Below, in pieces: positions 1 to 5,330 of a DNA stretch of 5,359 nucleotides (within the stretch, counting starts at the first letter, position 1; every line of letters begins with the position of its first letter). This DNA is from CAZGOM01 sp964542875 (GTDB lineage: Bacteria > Planctomycetota > Phycisphaerae > Phycisphaerales > Phycisphaeraceae). Below the pieces are notes generated by a model. That model did no database searches and had not been told where the DNA came from. It was given only the letters and a program-made list of their open reading frames with translations. The stretch spans positions 1 through 5,359 of the forward strand of contig CAZIWA010000215.1 of assembly GCA_964542875.1 (NCBI GenBank). The letters run 5' to 3'. A program made the translations under genes and the position numbers.

Positions 1-599
1 GCTTCGGGCATGGCGGTCATGCCCACGAGGTCGGCGCCCCAGGCCCGGTGCATGTGGCTTTCGGCGCGGGTGGAGAAGGCGGGGCCTTCCATGCAGATGT
101 AGGTGCCTTTGTCGTGAACTTTGGTGCCGGGCTCGGTTTCCTGGAGTTTCGCCGTGGCGCTTAAAAGCCACTTGCGCATGACGCGGCAGAAAGGTTCGGA
201 GAGCTCGGTATGGACGGCGGCGGAGGTGAAAAAGGTGTTGGCGCGTTTGTGGGTTTTGTCGATGATCTGGTCGGCGATGACGAGGTCGCCGGGGGCGATG
301 TGTTCGCGGAGCGAGCCGCATGCGCCGGAGGCGACGATGTGGGTGACGCCGAGTTTTTTGAGGGCGAAGATGTTGGCCTGATAAGGGACGGCGGAGGGGT
401 TGAAGGCGTGGCCTTCGCCGTGACGCTTGAGGAGGAAGACGTCGTTGCCGGCCCATTTGACCTGGAGGATGGGTGCGCTGGGTTTGCCGAAGGGGGTGTC
501 GATGTCGTGGAGCGAGCCGTTTTCGGAGGCGAAGGCGTTACCGAGGCCGGTGCCGCCGATGACGGCGATTTTGAGGGTGGAAGAGGTGGGTTGATTCAT
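1..599 (-). CDS. mtnP: S-methyl-5'-thioadenosine phosphorylase / purine nucleoside phosphorylase family, N-terminal 199 codons (3' end outside window)
   Basis: Members of this family split 5'-methylthioadenosine (or a related purine nucleoside) with phosphate, giving the free base and a ribose 1-phosphate, in cytosolic purine and methionine salvage. Seen in the translation: phosphate-loop IGGTGL (residues 14-19), DTPFGKPS (34-41), RHG (59-61), YQANIFALKKLG (73-84), ACGSLRE (93-99), PGDLVIADQ (103-111), EGPAFSTRAES (171-181) and GMTAMPEA at the cut end (193-200). The order and spacing match human MTAP; for example M194-T195 correspond to the methionine-threonine pair of its nucleoside site. 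The ATG at 599 gives the normal N-terminus just before the beta strand leading into GGTG. There is no Shine-Dalgarno site before it: the preceding bases are pyrimidine-rich. The C-terminal loop that separates MTAP from methylthioinosine phosphorylase and PNP lies outside the window, so substrate choice is inferred, not seen. The gene is divergent from the SGNH hydrolase gene. Confidence 0.92.
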   Translation of the reverse strand, partial: MNQPTSSTLKIAVIGGTGLGNAFASENGSLHDIDTPFGKPSAPILQVKWAGNDVFLLKRHGEGHAFNPSAVPYQANIFALKKLGVTHIVASGACGSLREHIAPGDLVIADQIIDKTHKRANTFFTSAAVHTELSEPFCRVMRKWLLSATAKLQETEPGTKVHDKGTYICMEGPAFSTRAESHMHRAWGADLVGMTAMPE

Positions 600-606
600 G
601 GGTGGG

Positions 607-612
607 ATGATA
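607..612 (-). promoter_or_regulatory. Possible -10 element of the mtnP-type gene
   Basis: On the minus strand the bases read TATCAT, five of six matches to TATAAT, ending 7 bases before the ATG at 599. Transcription starting about 7 bases downstream would begin at or next to the start codon, giving a leaderless message. This fits the absence of a Shine-Dalgarno site. No -35 hexamer is recognisable at 16-18 bases spacing, so the call is weak. Confidence 0.25.
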
Positions 613-726
613 GCGGAGGTTTGGAATTTGAGGGGAAGAATTTTTGAGCGGGGTTTAGAGAATCGAAGATGAGCAAGAGGATGGGGAGAGAGTTGGGGTT
701 TCAACGAGATGGGCCAGCGAGTTTTG

Positions 727-735
727 TGTTAAATT
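727..735 (+). promoter_or_regulatory. Possible extended -10 element of the SGNH hydrolase gene
   Basis: The bases read TGT followed by TAAATT, an extended -10 layout with a four-of-six core match, in the most AT-rich part of the spacer. It would give a leader of roughly 30 bases containing the Shine-Dalgarno site at 764-768. No convincing -35 element is present. The same TAAATT hexamer occurs just upstream of mutS. Confidence 0.22.
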
Positions 736-763
736 TTCGCGCACTTGACTGGGCATTTAATTC

Positions 764-768
764 AGGAG
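764..768 (+). promoter_or_regulatory. Ribosome binding site deciding a GTG start
   Basis: AGGAG lies 7 bases before the GTG at 776-778, an ideal distance. It fixes the hydrolase start at this GTG rather than at an internal ATG. It is the only strong Shine-Dalgarno site in the window. Confidence 0.8.
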
Positions 769-775
769 TGATCAC

Positions 776-1822
776 GTGGCAGATAAAGCACAGGTCCTGG
801 CGTCGCTGGATGAAACGGTGGAATTGGTCAACGAAAAGGCCGACGGCAAGCGCGCGGATTGGATCAAGCGGCTGGAAGTGAAGACGCCGGCGGATGTGCC
901 GGTGAGGATCACCGCGGAGATCAAGTGCGAAGGCGTGACGGGCGTGCAGGGGCTGGGAAGCGCGGTGTTTTTCAATGTTGAATATGCACAGGGGCCGATT
1001 TTCTGGGACACGTTTTTGTATCCCGAAACGGGGACCAACCCGTGGCGCACGTACTCCATCGATGTGAGGCGGCGCGGACCGGTGACCTGCGCGGAGATGC
1101 ATGTGCGGCACCATCACAAGGGGAAGATCAGCATTCGGAACGTGAAGGTGGAAGCGCTGGAGGCCGCCAAGGACGATGCGGACGTGACTGTGCTGGTGTT
1201 TGGCGACAGCACGGACATGGTGTGCTATCTGCCCCATGAGCATCGGCTGACCAAGCGGCTGGAACTGCTGCTGCGCGACCGGTTTTCAGACCATAGGATC
1301 GATGTGCATGGATTGGCTGAAGGCGGAGAGACGCTGCCTCGCGTGATCGAGACGGGGCGCTTTGAGCGCGAACTGAAAGTGTTTCCCAAAGTGGAAGTGG
1401 TGATGATCCGGTACGGGCTCAACGATGAGAGCCGGAAGGTGGAGCCCAAGGAGTTTGGACGGCTGCTGCACGTGGCGCGTGACATCGTGAAAAAGGTACA
1501 CCCCCATGCGGAAGTGGTGCTGAGCACGACGATTCCGTGCAAGTCTCAGGCGTATGACGCGGAGGCGATCAAAGCCGGTGAAGAGATGGGGCTGACGGTG
1601 ATGCGGCTGGATGAAATGATGATTCAGCGCAGCGCCGCGGGCGATTGGGATTGGCATCACCAACCGCTTTCGCATGTGGGCAAGCGGTGCGTGAAAACGC
1701 CCGCGGACAACCCCACGGGGCTGGTGGGCGATAAGCATCCCAACACGTACGGTGCGCAGATGATCGCGGAGTTTTATTACGGGCATCTGGAGCCGAAGGT
1801 GGCCAAGAGGCTGGGGCAGTAA
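776..1822 (+). CDS. Cytoplasmic SGNH/GDSL-type hydrolase with N-terminal beta-rich domain
   Basis: This 348-residue protein belongs to the SGNH hydrolase superfamily (esterases, deacetylases and lipases acting through a serine). Seen: block I VFGDST (141-146) with the presumed nucleophile Ser145; block II glycine in AEGGET (181-186); block III GLND (214-217) with Asn216; and the C-terminal block GDKHPNTYG (318-326) with His321. Normally the acid residue lies three positions before the histidine. Here that position is Gly318, and the only nearby acid is Asp319, two before it. Residues about 40-128 look like a beta-sandwich, possibly glycan-binding, ending in ISIRNVKVEAL, as carbohydrate-binding jelly-roll domains often do. 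The first 30 residues are charged and probably helical. There is no signal peptide or membrane segment, so a cytosolic location is inferred. A carbohydrate esterase is a reasonable guess, but the substrate cannot be read from sequence. It starts with GTG behind AGGAG and ends in TAA. Confidence 0.85.
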   Translation: MADKAQVLASLDETVELVNEKADGKRADWIKRLEVKTPADVPVRITAEIKCEGVTGVQGLGSAVFFNVEYAQGPIFWDTFLYPETGTNPWRTYSIDVRRRGPVTCAEMHVRHHHKGKISIRNVKVEALEAAKDDADVTVLVFGDSTDMVCYLPHEHRLTKRLELLLRDRFSDHRIDVHGLAEGGETLPRVIETGRFERELKVFPKVEVVMIRYGLNDESRKVEPKEFGRLLHVARDIVKKVHPHAEVVLSTTIPCKSQAYDAEAIKAGEEMGLTVMRLDEMMIQRSAAGDWDWHHQPLSHVGKRCVKTPADNPTGLVGDKHPNTYGAQMIAEFYYGHLEPKVAKRLGQ

Positions 1823-1871
1823 GACGGAGGATAAGCCGGCTGCCTGGGCACTCACTGTGGTGATGGCATGG
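1823..1871. other. Convergent spacer between the SGNH hydrolase and the 129-residue hypothetical gene
   Basis: The two genes end 49 bases apart, tail to tail. A weak plus-strand stem, GCCTG at 1842-1846 with CAGGC at 1873-1877 followed by TTTT, could act as a terminator, but its loop of 26 bases is long and its stem short. I do not call a terminator. Confidence 0.4.
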
Positions 1872-2261
1872 TCAGGCTTTTGTTGCCTCAGCTATAAGGA
1901 CGGTTTGAGCGGGGTAATCCAGAATCTGGGTGAACATCAGGACGCAGAGTTCTGCTGCGTGAGAGGGGGAGGTGGCGGGGATGACCCAGGAACCGCCGAG
2001 GGTCTTTTTTTGTTTGGTGAATGGGTCGAGGCCGATTTTTGAGCCGATGGATTTGCCGCCTAGCGCCTGGGCCGCTTTGTCTTTTGGGCCATCGAGGGGT
2101 TGAGGATCTTCGGGTTTTTTGAGCGTGAGGTCCAGGGAGCCTGTTTCGTTTAAACGGCTGATGGTGATGGCGTGAGGTTGGCCGTTTTCAGGCTTGACGG
2201 TGATGTAGCAGACATCGGCACCGATGGTGGCGATGACATCCGCGATTTGAGCTGGGGTCAT
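1872..2261 (-). CDS. Hypothetical protein, 129 residues, downstream of mutS
   Basis: I do not recognise the family. The frame is open far upstream, through the spacer and in the antisense-like +1 frame of mutS. The ATG at 2261 is the sensible start because minus-strand GAGG lies 5 bases before it. The protein is small, soluble-looking and without signal peptide or membrane helix. It begins with a probable helix (TPAQIADVIATIG, 2-14), followed by short strands (VCYITVK 17-23, HAITISRL 30-37, SLDLTLKK 42-49). A charged segment (50-65) and a Gly/Lys-rich stretch (GGKSIGSKIGLDPFTKQKK, 68-86) come next, then GGSWVIPAT (89-97) and a C-terminal helix (HAAELCVLMFTQILDYP, 101-117). Codon endings are mostly C, like mutS, which supports real coding. 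It follows mutS by 133 bases on the same strand and may be co-transcribed, but a functional link to mismatch repair is only a guess. Confidence 0.7.
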   Translation of the reverse strand: MTPAQIADVIATIGADVCYITVKPENGQPHAITISRLNETGSLDLTLKKPEDPQPLDGPKDKAAQALGGKSIGSKIGLDPFTKQKKTLGGSWVIPATSPSHAAELCVLMFTQILDYPAQTVLIAEATKA

Positions 2262-2296
2262 GGGGTCCTCGGAATGGGGGATGGGGATACGGGGAG
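2262..2296. repeat. Heptamer-periodic G-rich tract upstream of the hypothetical gene
   Basis: On the plus strand, units begin at 2262, 2269, 2276, 2283 and 2290, each 7 bases apart. Most have a GGGG or CGGGG core; GGGGGAT at 2276 and GGGGATA at 2283 are examples. The unit at 2269 (TCGGAAT) is degenerate. The tract covers the predicted leader and ribosome binding site of the hypothetical gene, whose transcript would be C-rich there. The four G-runs of at least four (2262, 2276, 2283, 2291) also satisfy a loose G-quadruplex pattern, although the first loop is 10 bases. Confidence 0.6.
2267..2270 (-). promoter_or_regulatory. Ribosome binding site of the hypothetical gene
   Basis: GAGG on the minus strand, 5 bases before the ATG at 2261, selects this start within a much longer open frame. 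It lies inside the heptamer-periodic tract 2262-2296. Confidence 0.5.
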
Positions 2297-2300
2297 TATA
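2295..2300 (-). promoter_or_regulatory. Possible -10 element of the hypothetical gene
   Basis: The minus strand reads TATACT, five of six matches to TATAAT. It is placed so that a transcript would start near 2288 with a leader of about 27 bases that includes the GAGG site. No good -35 hexamer is visible. If real, the hypothetical gene would not depend only on read-through from mutS. Confidence 0.28.
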
Positions 2301-2394
2301 AGTTTGTGGGATGGTTTTTGTGGGCGCGTGCAAGACGCAGCACCGCTTCGGGCTGTGATGTGCCCCCCAAATGGGTCGGGTTAATAATAGAAGG

Positions 2395-5247
2395 TCATTG
2401 GCCTTGGTTGGCGGCTTCGCGGAGCTTGCGGAGGATCTCAAAAGCTTGAACAGGCGTGAGGTTGTCGAGGTCGATGGTTTTGAGTTTGGCGATGGCGGGG
2501 TGGTCGAGGTATTCGGTGAAGAGGGAGAGTTGTTCGTTGGGTTTGGGCTTGCGTTTTCTAGCGCCGGAGGTGCTTTCACTCTCTCCCTGATCGAGAGGGG
2601 GAGAGGGGCGTACGTCGTATTTGCCGGAATGGCTGACGGCGAGCTGGGAGAGCAGGGCGTTTGCGCGGTTGACCACGTCCTGGGGGAGGCCGGCGATCTT
2701 GGCGACGTGGATGCCGTAGCTGCGGTCGGTGCGGCCTGGGGCGATGCGGTGGAGGAAGACGATTTGTTCCTGCCACTCGCGGACGGTGACGTGGAGATTG
2801 GTGACGTTTGGGTAACCGTCTGGCTCGTCGGCGAGGCTGGTGAGCTCGTGGTAGTGGGTGGCGAAGAGGGTGCGGGGTTGCTTCTGGGCGAGGTGTTCGG
2901 CGATGGCCCAGGCGAGGGAAAGGCCGTCCAGGGTGCTGGTGCCGCGGCCGATTTCATCAAGGATGACGAGGCTGCGCGCAGTGGCGTGGTGGCAGATGTT
3001 GGCAGTCTCGGTCATCTCGACCATGAAGGTGGAGGCGCCGGCGTGGAGTTCATCGGATGCGCCGATGCGGGTGAAGACGCGGTCGCACATGCCGACGGTG
3101 CCGGCGTCTGCGGGGATGTAGCTGCCGGTGTGGGCCAGGAGGGTGAGGAGGGCTGCGGTGCGGATGTAGGTTGATTTACCCGCCATGTTCGGGCCGGTGA
3201 TGAGGGCGAGGGTCTGGCCGGGGTCGGTCTTGGAGGTGGAGCCCAGGAGAATGTCGTTTGGCACGAAGCGGTCGCCCAGGAGTTCATCGAGCACGGGGTG
3301 GCGGCCGGCTTTGATGTCGAGAATGGGTTCGTCGACGAGTTCGGGACGGCAGTAGCGGTGCTTGACGGCGCGATCGGCGAAGCAGGCCAGGACGTCCAGT
3401 TCGGCGGCGGCCTCGGCGAAGCTGTGGAGCTGGGGGAGGCATTCGGCGATCTGGGAGCAGAGGCCAAAGAAGAGTTCGCCTTCACGGGCGATGGCGCGGT
3501 CCTTGGCGGTGAGGACGCGGCCTTCGTAGTCCTTGAGTTCCGGGGTGATGAAGCGTTCGGCGTTCTTCAAAGTTTGTTTGCGGGACCAGTCGGCGGGGGC
3601 CTTGTCGCGCTGGCCGGCGGTGAGCTCGATGTAAAAGCCGAAGACCTTGTTGAAGCCGACTTTCAGGGAGTTGATGCCGGAGGACTGAATGAGCGTTTTT
3701 TGGTAGTTGGCGAGCCAGATGTCGCTGTCGGTCTGGAGTTGGCGGCATTCGTCGAGGTGTGCATCAAAGCCGTCGCGGATGAGCCCGCCGTCACGCATGT
3801 GGTTGGGGGGCGAGTCGATGCAGGCCTGCTGGAGGTGTTTGGACAGGGCGTCCAGGCCGGGGGCCAGGGCGCTAAGGCGTTCAAAGAGGGGCCGGACGCT
3901 GGGCCGGGCGTCGAGCAGGTCCGCCAGGCGGGGGCCCTGGGCGACGCTGATGGAGAGGGCGACCAGATCGCGCGGGGTGGCGCGGCCGATGGCAACGCGG
4001 GAGAGGATGCGCTGGACGTCCTGTATGGAGTCCAGCACGGTGCTGAGGGCTTCGCGGAAGGCAGGGTCTTCGATCATTGCCCCGACGGTGCGCTGGCGCG
4101 TCTGGATGGCTTGCTTATCGGCCAGGGGGTAGCAGAGCCACTGACGCATGAGCCGCTTGCCCATGGGGGTGGAGCACTTCTGGAAGACGCCCAACAGGGT
4201 GCCCTGGGTGCCGTTGGAGCGGATGGTGCGTTCGACCTCCAGGCTGCGCAGGGAGGTTTGGTCGACGACCATGAATTGGGACTGGTCGAAGCGTTTTGGA
4301 GGGGAAAGGTGGGGAAGGGGGTTTTGGAGAGAAGATCGTCCCGTGTCCCGCGTCCGATGTTCCGGGTCTGAGACATCCGAAGTCTCAGAAGCGCCCGGGG
4401 TAGAGGGGCGGACGCCGGTTCGGGGGGCGAGCTTGGTTTTCTGGGTTTCCAGCAGGTACTGGATGATGGCGCTGGCGGGGCCGATGGCAGGGTCTTCATC
4501 GGTGAGGCCAAAGCCTGAGAGGGTGGCGACGCCGAATTGCGTTTTGAGGGTTTGAATGGCGTCTTTGGTGCGAAACTGCCAGCCGGGGCGGCCGGCGATG
4601 GCGCAGCCGAGGGGTTCGGCGAGCTGGGTGATCCGCTGGGGGGGGCGGTGGTCGGAGGTTTCGATGTAGAGCAGTTCGCTGGGGCGGATGCGGGCGAGTT
4701 CATCGGCGAGGGAGGCTGCGGGGAAAGTGGCCAGATGGAATGCGCCGGTGGAGAGCTCGGCCCAGGCGACGGAGGCGCCGGGCTGCTTGTCGTCCAGATC
4801 ATGAAAGACGACGGCGGCGAGGTGGTTGGAACTGCCTTCTTCGAGAAAGGATTCATCGGTGAGGGTGCCGGGGGTGATGACACGTGTGACATCCCTGCGG
4901 ACGACGCCTTTGGCCTGGGCGGGGTCTTCCATCTGTTCGCAGACGGCGACGCGGTGGCCTGCCTGGATCATGCGGCGGAGGTAGGACTCGGCGGCGTGGA
5001 AGGGGACGCCCGCCATGGGGACGTTTTTGGTGCGTTGGGTGAGGGTGACGCCGAGCACTTTGTGCACGAGGATGGCGTCGTCGAAGAACATTTCGTAGAA
5101 GTCGCCCATCCGGAAGAAGAGGACGCAGTCCGGGTGCTGGCGCTTGAACCGGAAGTACTGGCGCATCGCGGGGGTATCGATGTTGACGGAGGGATCGATG
5201 CCCGGGGGACGTTCAGTGGGGGTGTCGGTGTCGACCGTGTCTGGCAT
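2395..5247 (-). CDS. mutS: DNA mismatch repair protein MutS
   Basis: MutS binds mismatches and small loops as a dimer and, through ATP-driven clamp sliding, recruits MutL. All expected parts are seen. The mismatch-wedge motif GDFYEMF (48-54) has Phe50 and Glu52. The connector domain runs to about 272, then core/lever and clamp (about 312-640, including GFNKVFGFYIEL, 531-542). The ATPase has Walker A GPNMAGKST (685-693), STFMVEMTE (739-747), Walker B VILDE plus IGRGTSTLDG (761-775), and FATHYHEL (795-802). The helix-turn-helix dimer element SYGIHVAKIAGLP (843-855) follows. Near the C-terminus are QLSLF (906-910), a beta-clamp-binding motif, and the DNLTPVQAFEIL tail. At 950 residues it is longer than the usual 850-880. 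The extra length is a 38-residue insertion (274-311), a linker insert at about 880-891, and an N-terminal extension of about 20 residues. The frame is intact and every catalytic motif is present, so it should be active. The ATG at 5247 has no Shine-Dalgarno site. Confidence 0.99.
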   Translation of the reverse strand: MPDTVDTDTPTERPPGIDPSVNIDTPAMRQYFRFKRQHPDCVLFFRMGDFYEMFFDDAILVHKVLGVTLTQRTKNVPMAGVPFHAAESYLRRMIQAGHRVAVCEQMEDPAQAKGVVRRDVTRVITPGTLTDESFLEEGSSNHLAAVVFHDLDDKQPGASVAWAELSTGAFHLATFPAASLADELARIRPSELLYIETSDHRPPQRITQLAEPLGCAIAGRPGWQFRTKDAIQTLKTQFGVATLSGFGLTDEDPAIGPASAIIQYLLETQKTKLAPRTGVRPSTPGASETSDVSDPEHRTRDTGRSSLQNPLPHLSPPKRFDQSQFMVVDQTSLRSLEVERTIRSNGTQGTLLGVFQKCSTPMGKRLMRQWLCYPLADKQAIQTRQRTVGAMIEDPAFREALSTVLDSIQDVQRILSRVAIGRATPRDLVALSISVAQGPRLADLLDARPSVRPLFERLSALAPGLDALSKHLQQACIDSPPNHMRDGGLIRDGFDAHLDECRQLQTDSDIWLANYQKTLIQSSGINSLKVGFNKVFGFYIELTAGQRDKAPADWSRKQTLKNAERFITPELKDYEGRVLTAKDRAIAREGELFFGLCSQIAECLPQLHSFAEAAAELDVLACFADRAVKHRYCRPELVDEPILDIKAGRHPVLDELLGDRFVPNDILLGSTSKTDPGQTLALITGPNMAGKSTYIRTAALLTLLAHTGSYIPADAGTVGMCDRVFTRIGASDELHAGASTFMVEMTETANICHHATARSLVILDEIGRGTSTLDGLSLAWAIAEHLAQKQPRTLFATHYHELTSLADEPDGYPNVTNLHVTVREWQEQIVFLHRIAPGRTDRSYGIHVAKIAGLPQDVVNRANALLSQLAVSHSGKYDVRPSPPLDQGESESTSGARKRKPKPNEQLSLFTEYLDHPAIAKLKTIDLDNLTPVQAFEILRKLREAANQGQ
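2518..2532 (-). other. Beta sliding clamp-binding motif of MutS (QLSLF)
   Basis: Residues 906-910 read QLSLF, matching the QL(S/D)LF consensus by which replication and repair proteins dock on the DnaN clamp. E. coli MutS has a comparable QMSLL motif in its C-terminal region. Here it sits in a basic, disordered stretch just after the hairpin-derived insert, so the tether between the ATPase domain and the clamp is lengthened. Confidence 0.75.
2577..2608. repeat. Hairpin-forming repeat element in frame within the mutS C-terminal linker
   Basis: CTCTCCC at 2581-2587 pairs with GGGAGAG at 2599-2605. The stem can be extended outward by a G-T and a C-G pair and inward by a G-T pair, around a central GATC. 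On the mutS strand it encodes RPSPPLDQGES (880-890), which has no counterpart in standard MutS and sits in a Pro/Ser/Lys-rich linker. This CCCTCTCCC-loop-GGGAGAG layout is typical of intergenic REP-like hairpins. I infer that one inserted into the gene without breaking the frame. Confidence 0.6.
4338..4372. repeat. Heptamer-periodic tract inside mutS
   Basis: Five consecutive 7-base units begin at 4338, 4345, 4352, 4359 and 4366 on the plus strand, all starting with GT. The first two are GTCCCGT and GTCCCGC; the others diverge. On the mutS strand the core is CGGG, as in the plus-strand tracts near 5335-5358, so this copy is inverted relative to those. Confidence 0.7.
4367..4389. repeat. Perfect 8-bp inverted repeat within the mutS insertion
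   Basis: TCTGAGAC (4367-4374) and GTCTCAGA (4382-4389) are perfect inverted copies around the 7-base loop ATCCGAA. It is translated within mutS as part of residues 287-294. It adjoins the heptamer tract and probably belongs to the same inserted element. It is not followed by a T-run, so it is not a standard terminator. Confidence 0.75.
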
Positions 5248-5255
5248 AGAGGGAC

Positions 5256-5261
5256 AATTTA
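5256..5261 (-). promoter_or_regulatory. Possible -10 element of mutS
   Basis: The minus strand reads TAAATT (four of six matches to TATAAT), 8 bases before the mutS ATG. It lies in the only AT-rich patch of the upstream region. Transcription from it would start at or beside the ATG, consistent with the lack of a Shine-Dalgarno site. Its -35 position would fall in the G-run tract at 5271-5303. The match is weak. Confidence 0.22.
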
Positions 5262-5270
5262 GCTTAAAGA

Positions 5271-5303
5271 GGGGTTCGGGGTGTGGGGTACGGGGTTGGG
5301 GTC
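5271..5303 (+). repeat. Heptamer-periodic G4-run tract upstream of mutS (G-quadruplex motif)
   Basis: Runs of four G begin at 5271, 5278, 5285, 5292 and 5298, separated by 3, 3, 3 and 2 bases. The units GGGGTTC, GGGGTGT and GGGGTAC show the 7-base period; the fourth unit is 6 bases. Five G4 runs with loops of 3 bases or fewer satisfy a stringent intramolecular G-quadruplex pattern on the plus strand, which is the template strand for mutS. The tract begins 24 bases upstream of the mutS start codon. Confidence 0.85.
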
Positions 5304-5330
5304 GCAGAATCGGAGGGGGCCTTGCGGCCT

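Larger units (their letters stand above)
600..775. other. Divergent intergenic region between the mtnP-type gene and the SGNH hydrolase gene
   Basis: This 176-base spacer separates two genes that point away from each other, so it should hold promoters for both. It is more AT-rich than its surroundings, especially 720-763. A short plus-strand reading frame beginning at 669 overlaps the hydrolase start and lacks any recognisable protein, so I do not call it. I see no tRNA, riboswitch or strong inverted repeat here. Confidence 0.6.
4315..4428 (-). repeat. In-frame repeat-derived insertion in mutS (residues 274-311)
   Basis: In E. coli MutS the connector leads into the core as TQRTTLPHI. Here TQKTKL (268-273) and PHL (312-314) are separated by 38 residues rich in Ser, Thr, Pro, Arg and Asp, clearly unlike MutS and probably disordered. 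The DNA contains a heptamer-periodic tract (4338-4372) and an overlapping 8-base-pair hairpin (4367-4389). Both are of a kind seen in intergenic DNA rather than in genes. The insert length, 114 bases, is a multiple of three. The exact borders are uncertain by a few codons. Confidence 0.75.

Noticed and set aside
745..750. TTGACT as a -35 element for the hydrolase gene
   Set aside because: At 17 bases spacing the -10 would fall at about 768-773, inside the ribosome binding region, and reads nothing like TATAAT.
1842..1881. Rho-independent terminator between the convergent genes
   Set aside because: Only a 5-bp stem with a 26-base loop and a short T-run; too weak to call.
2366..2380. Terminator after mutS from the CCC/GGG pairing near 2366-2380
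   Set aside because: The stem is three base pairs and there is no T-run on the mutS strand.
2262..2960. Extension of the hypothetical gene upstream to 2960, giving a 362-codon frame
   Set aside because: The extra part overlaps the mutS 3' end in another frame and translates to Pro/Ser/Thr-rich shadow sequence. The ATG at 2261 with GAGG is the better start.
3298..4371. Long plus-strand open frame (357 codons) opposite mutS
   Set aside because: It lies antisense to conserved MutS domains. Its Gly/Ala/Val/Glu/Asp-rich translation is the expected mirror of C-ending codons, and it has no recognisable motif.
4537..5262. Plus-strand open frame of 241 codons opposite the mutS N-terminus, and a similar one at 2371-3174
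   Set aside because: Both are composition-driven shadows: low-complexity translations with no family resemblance and no ribosome binding site.
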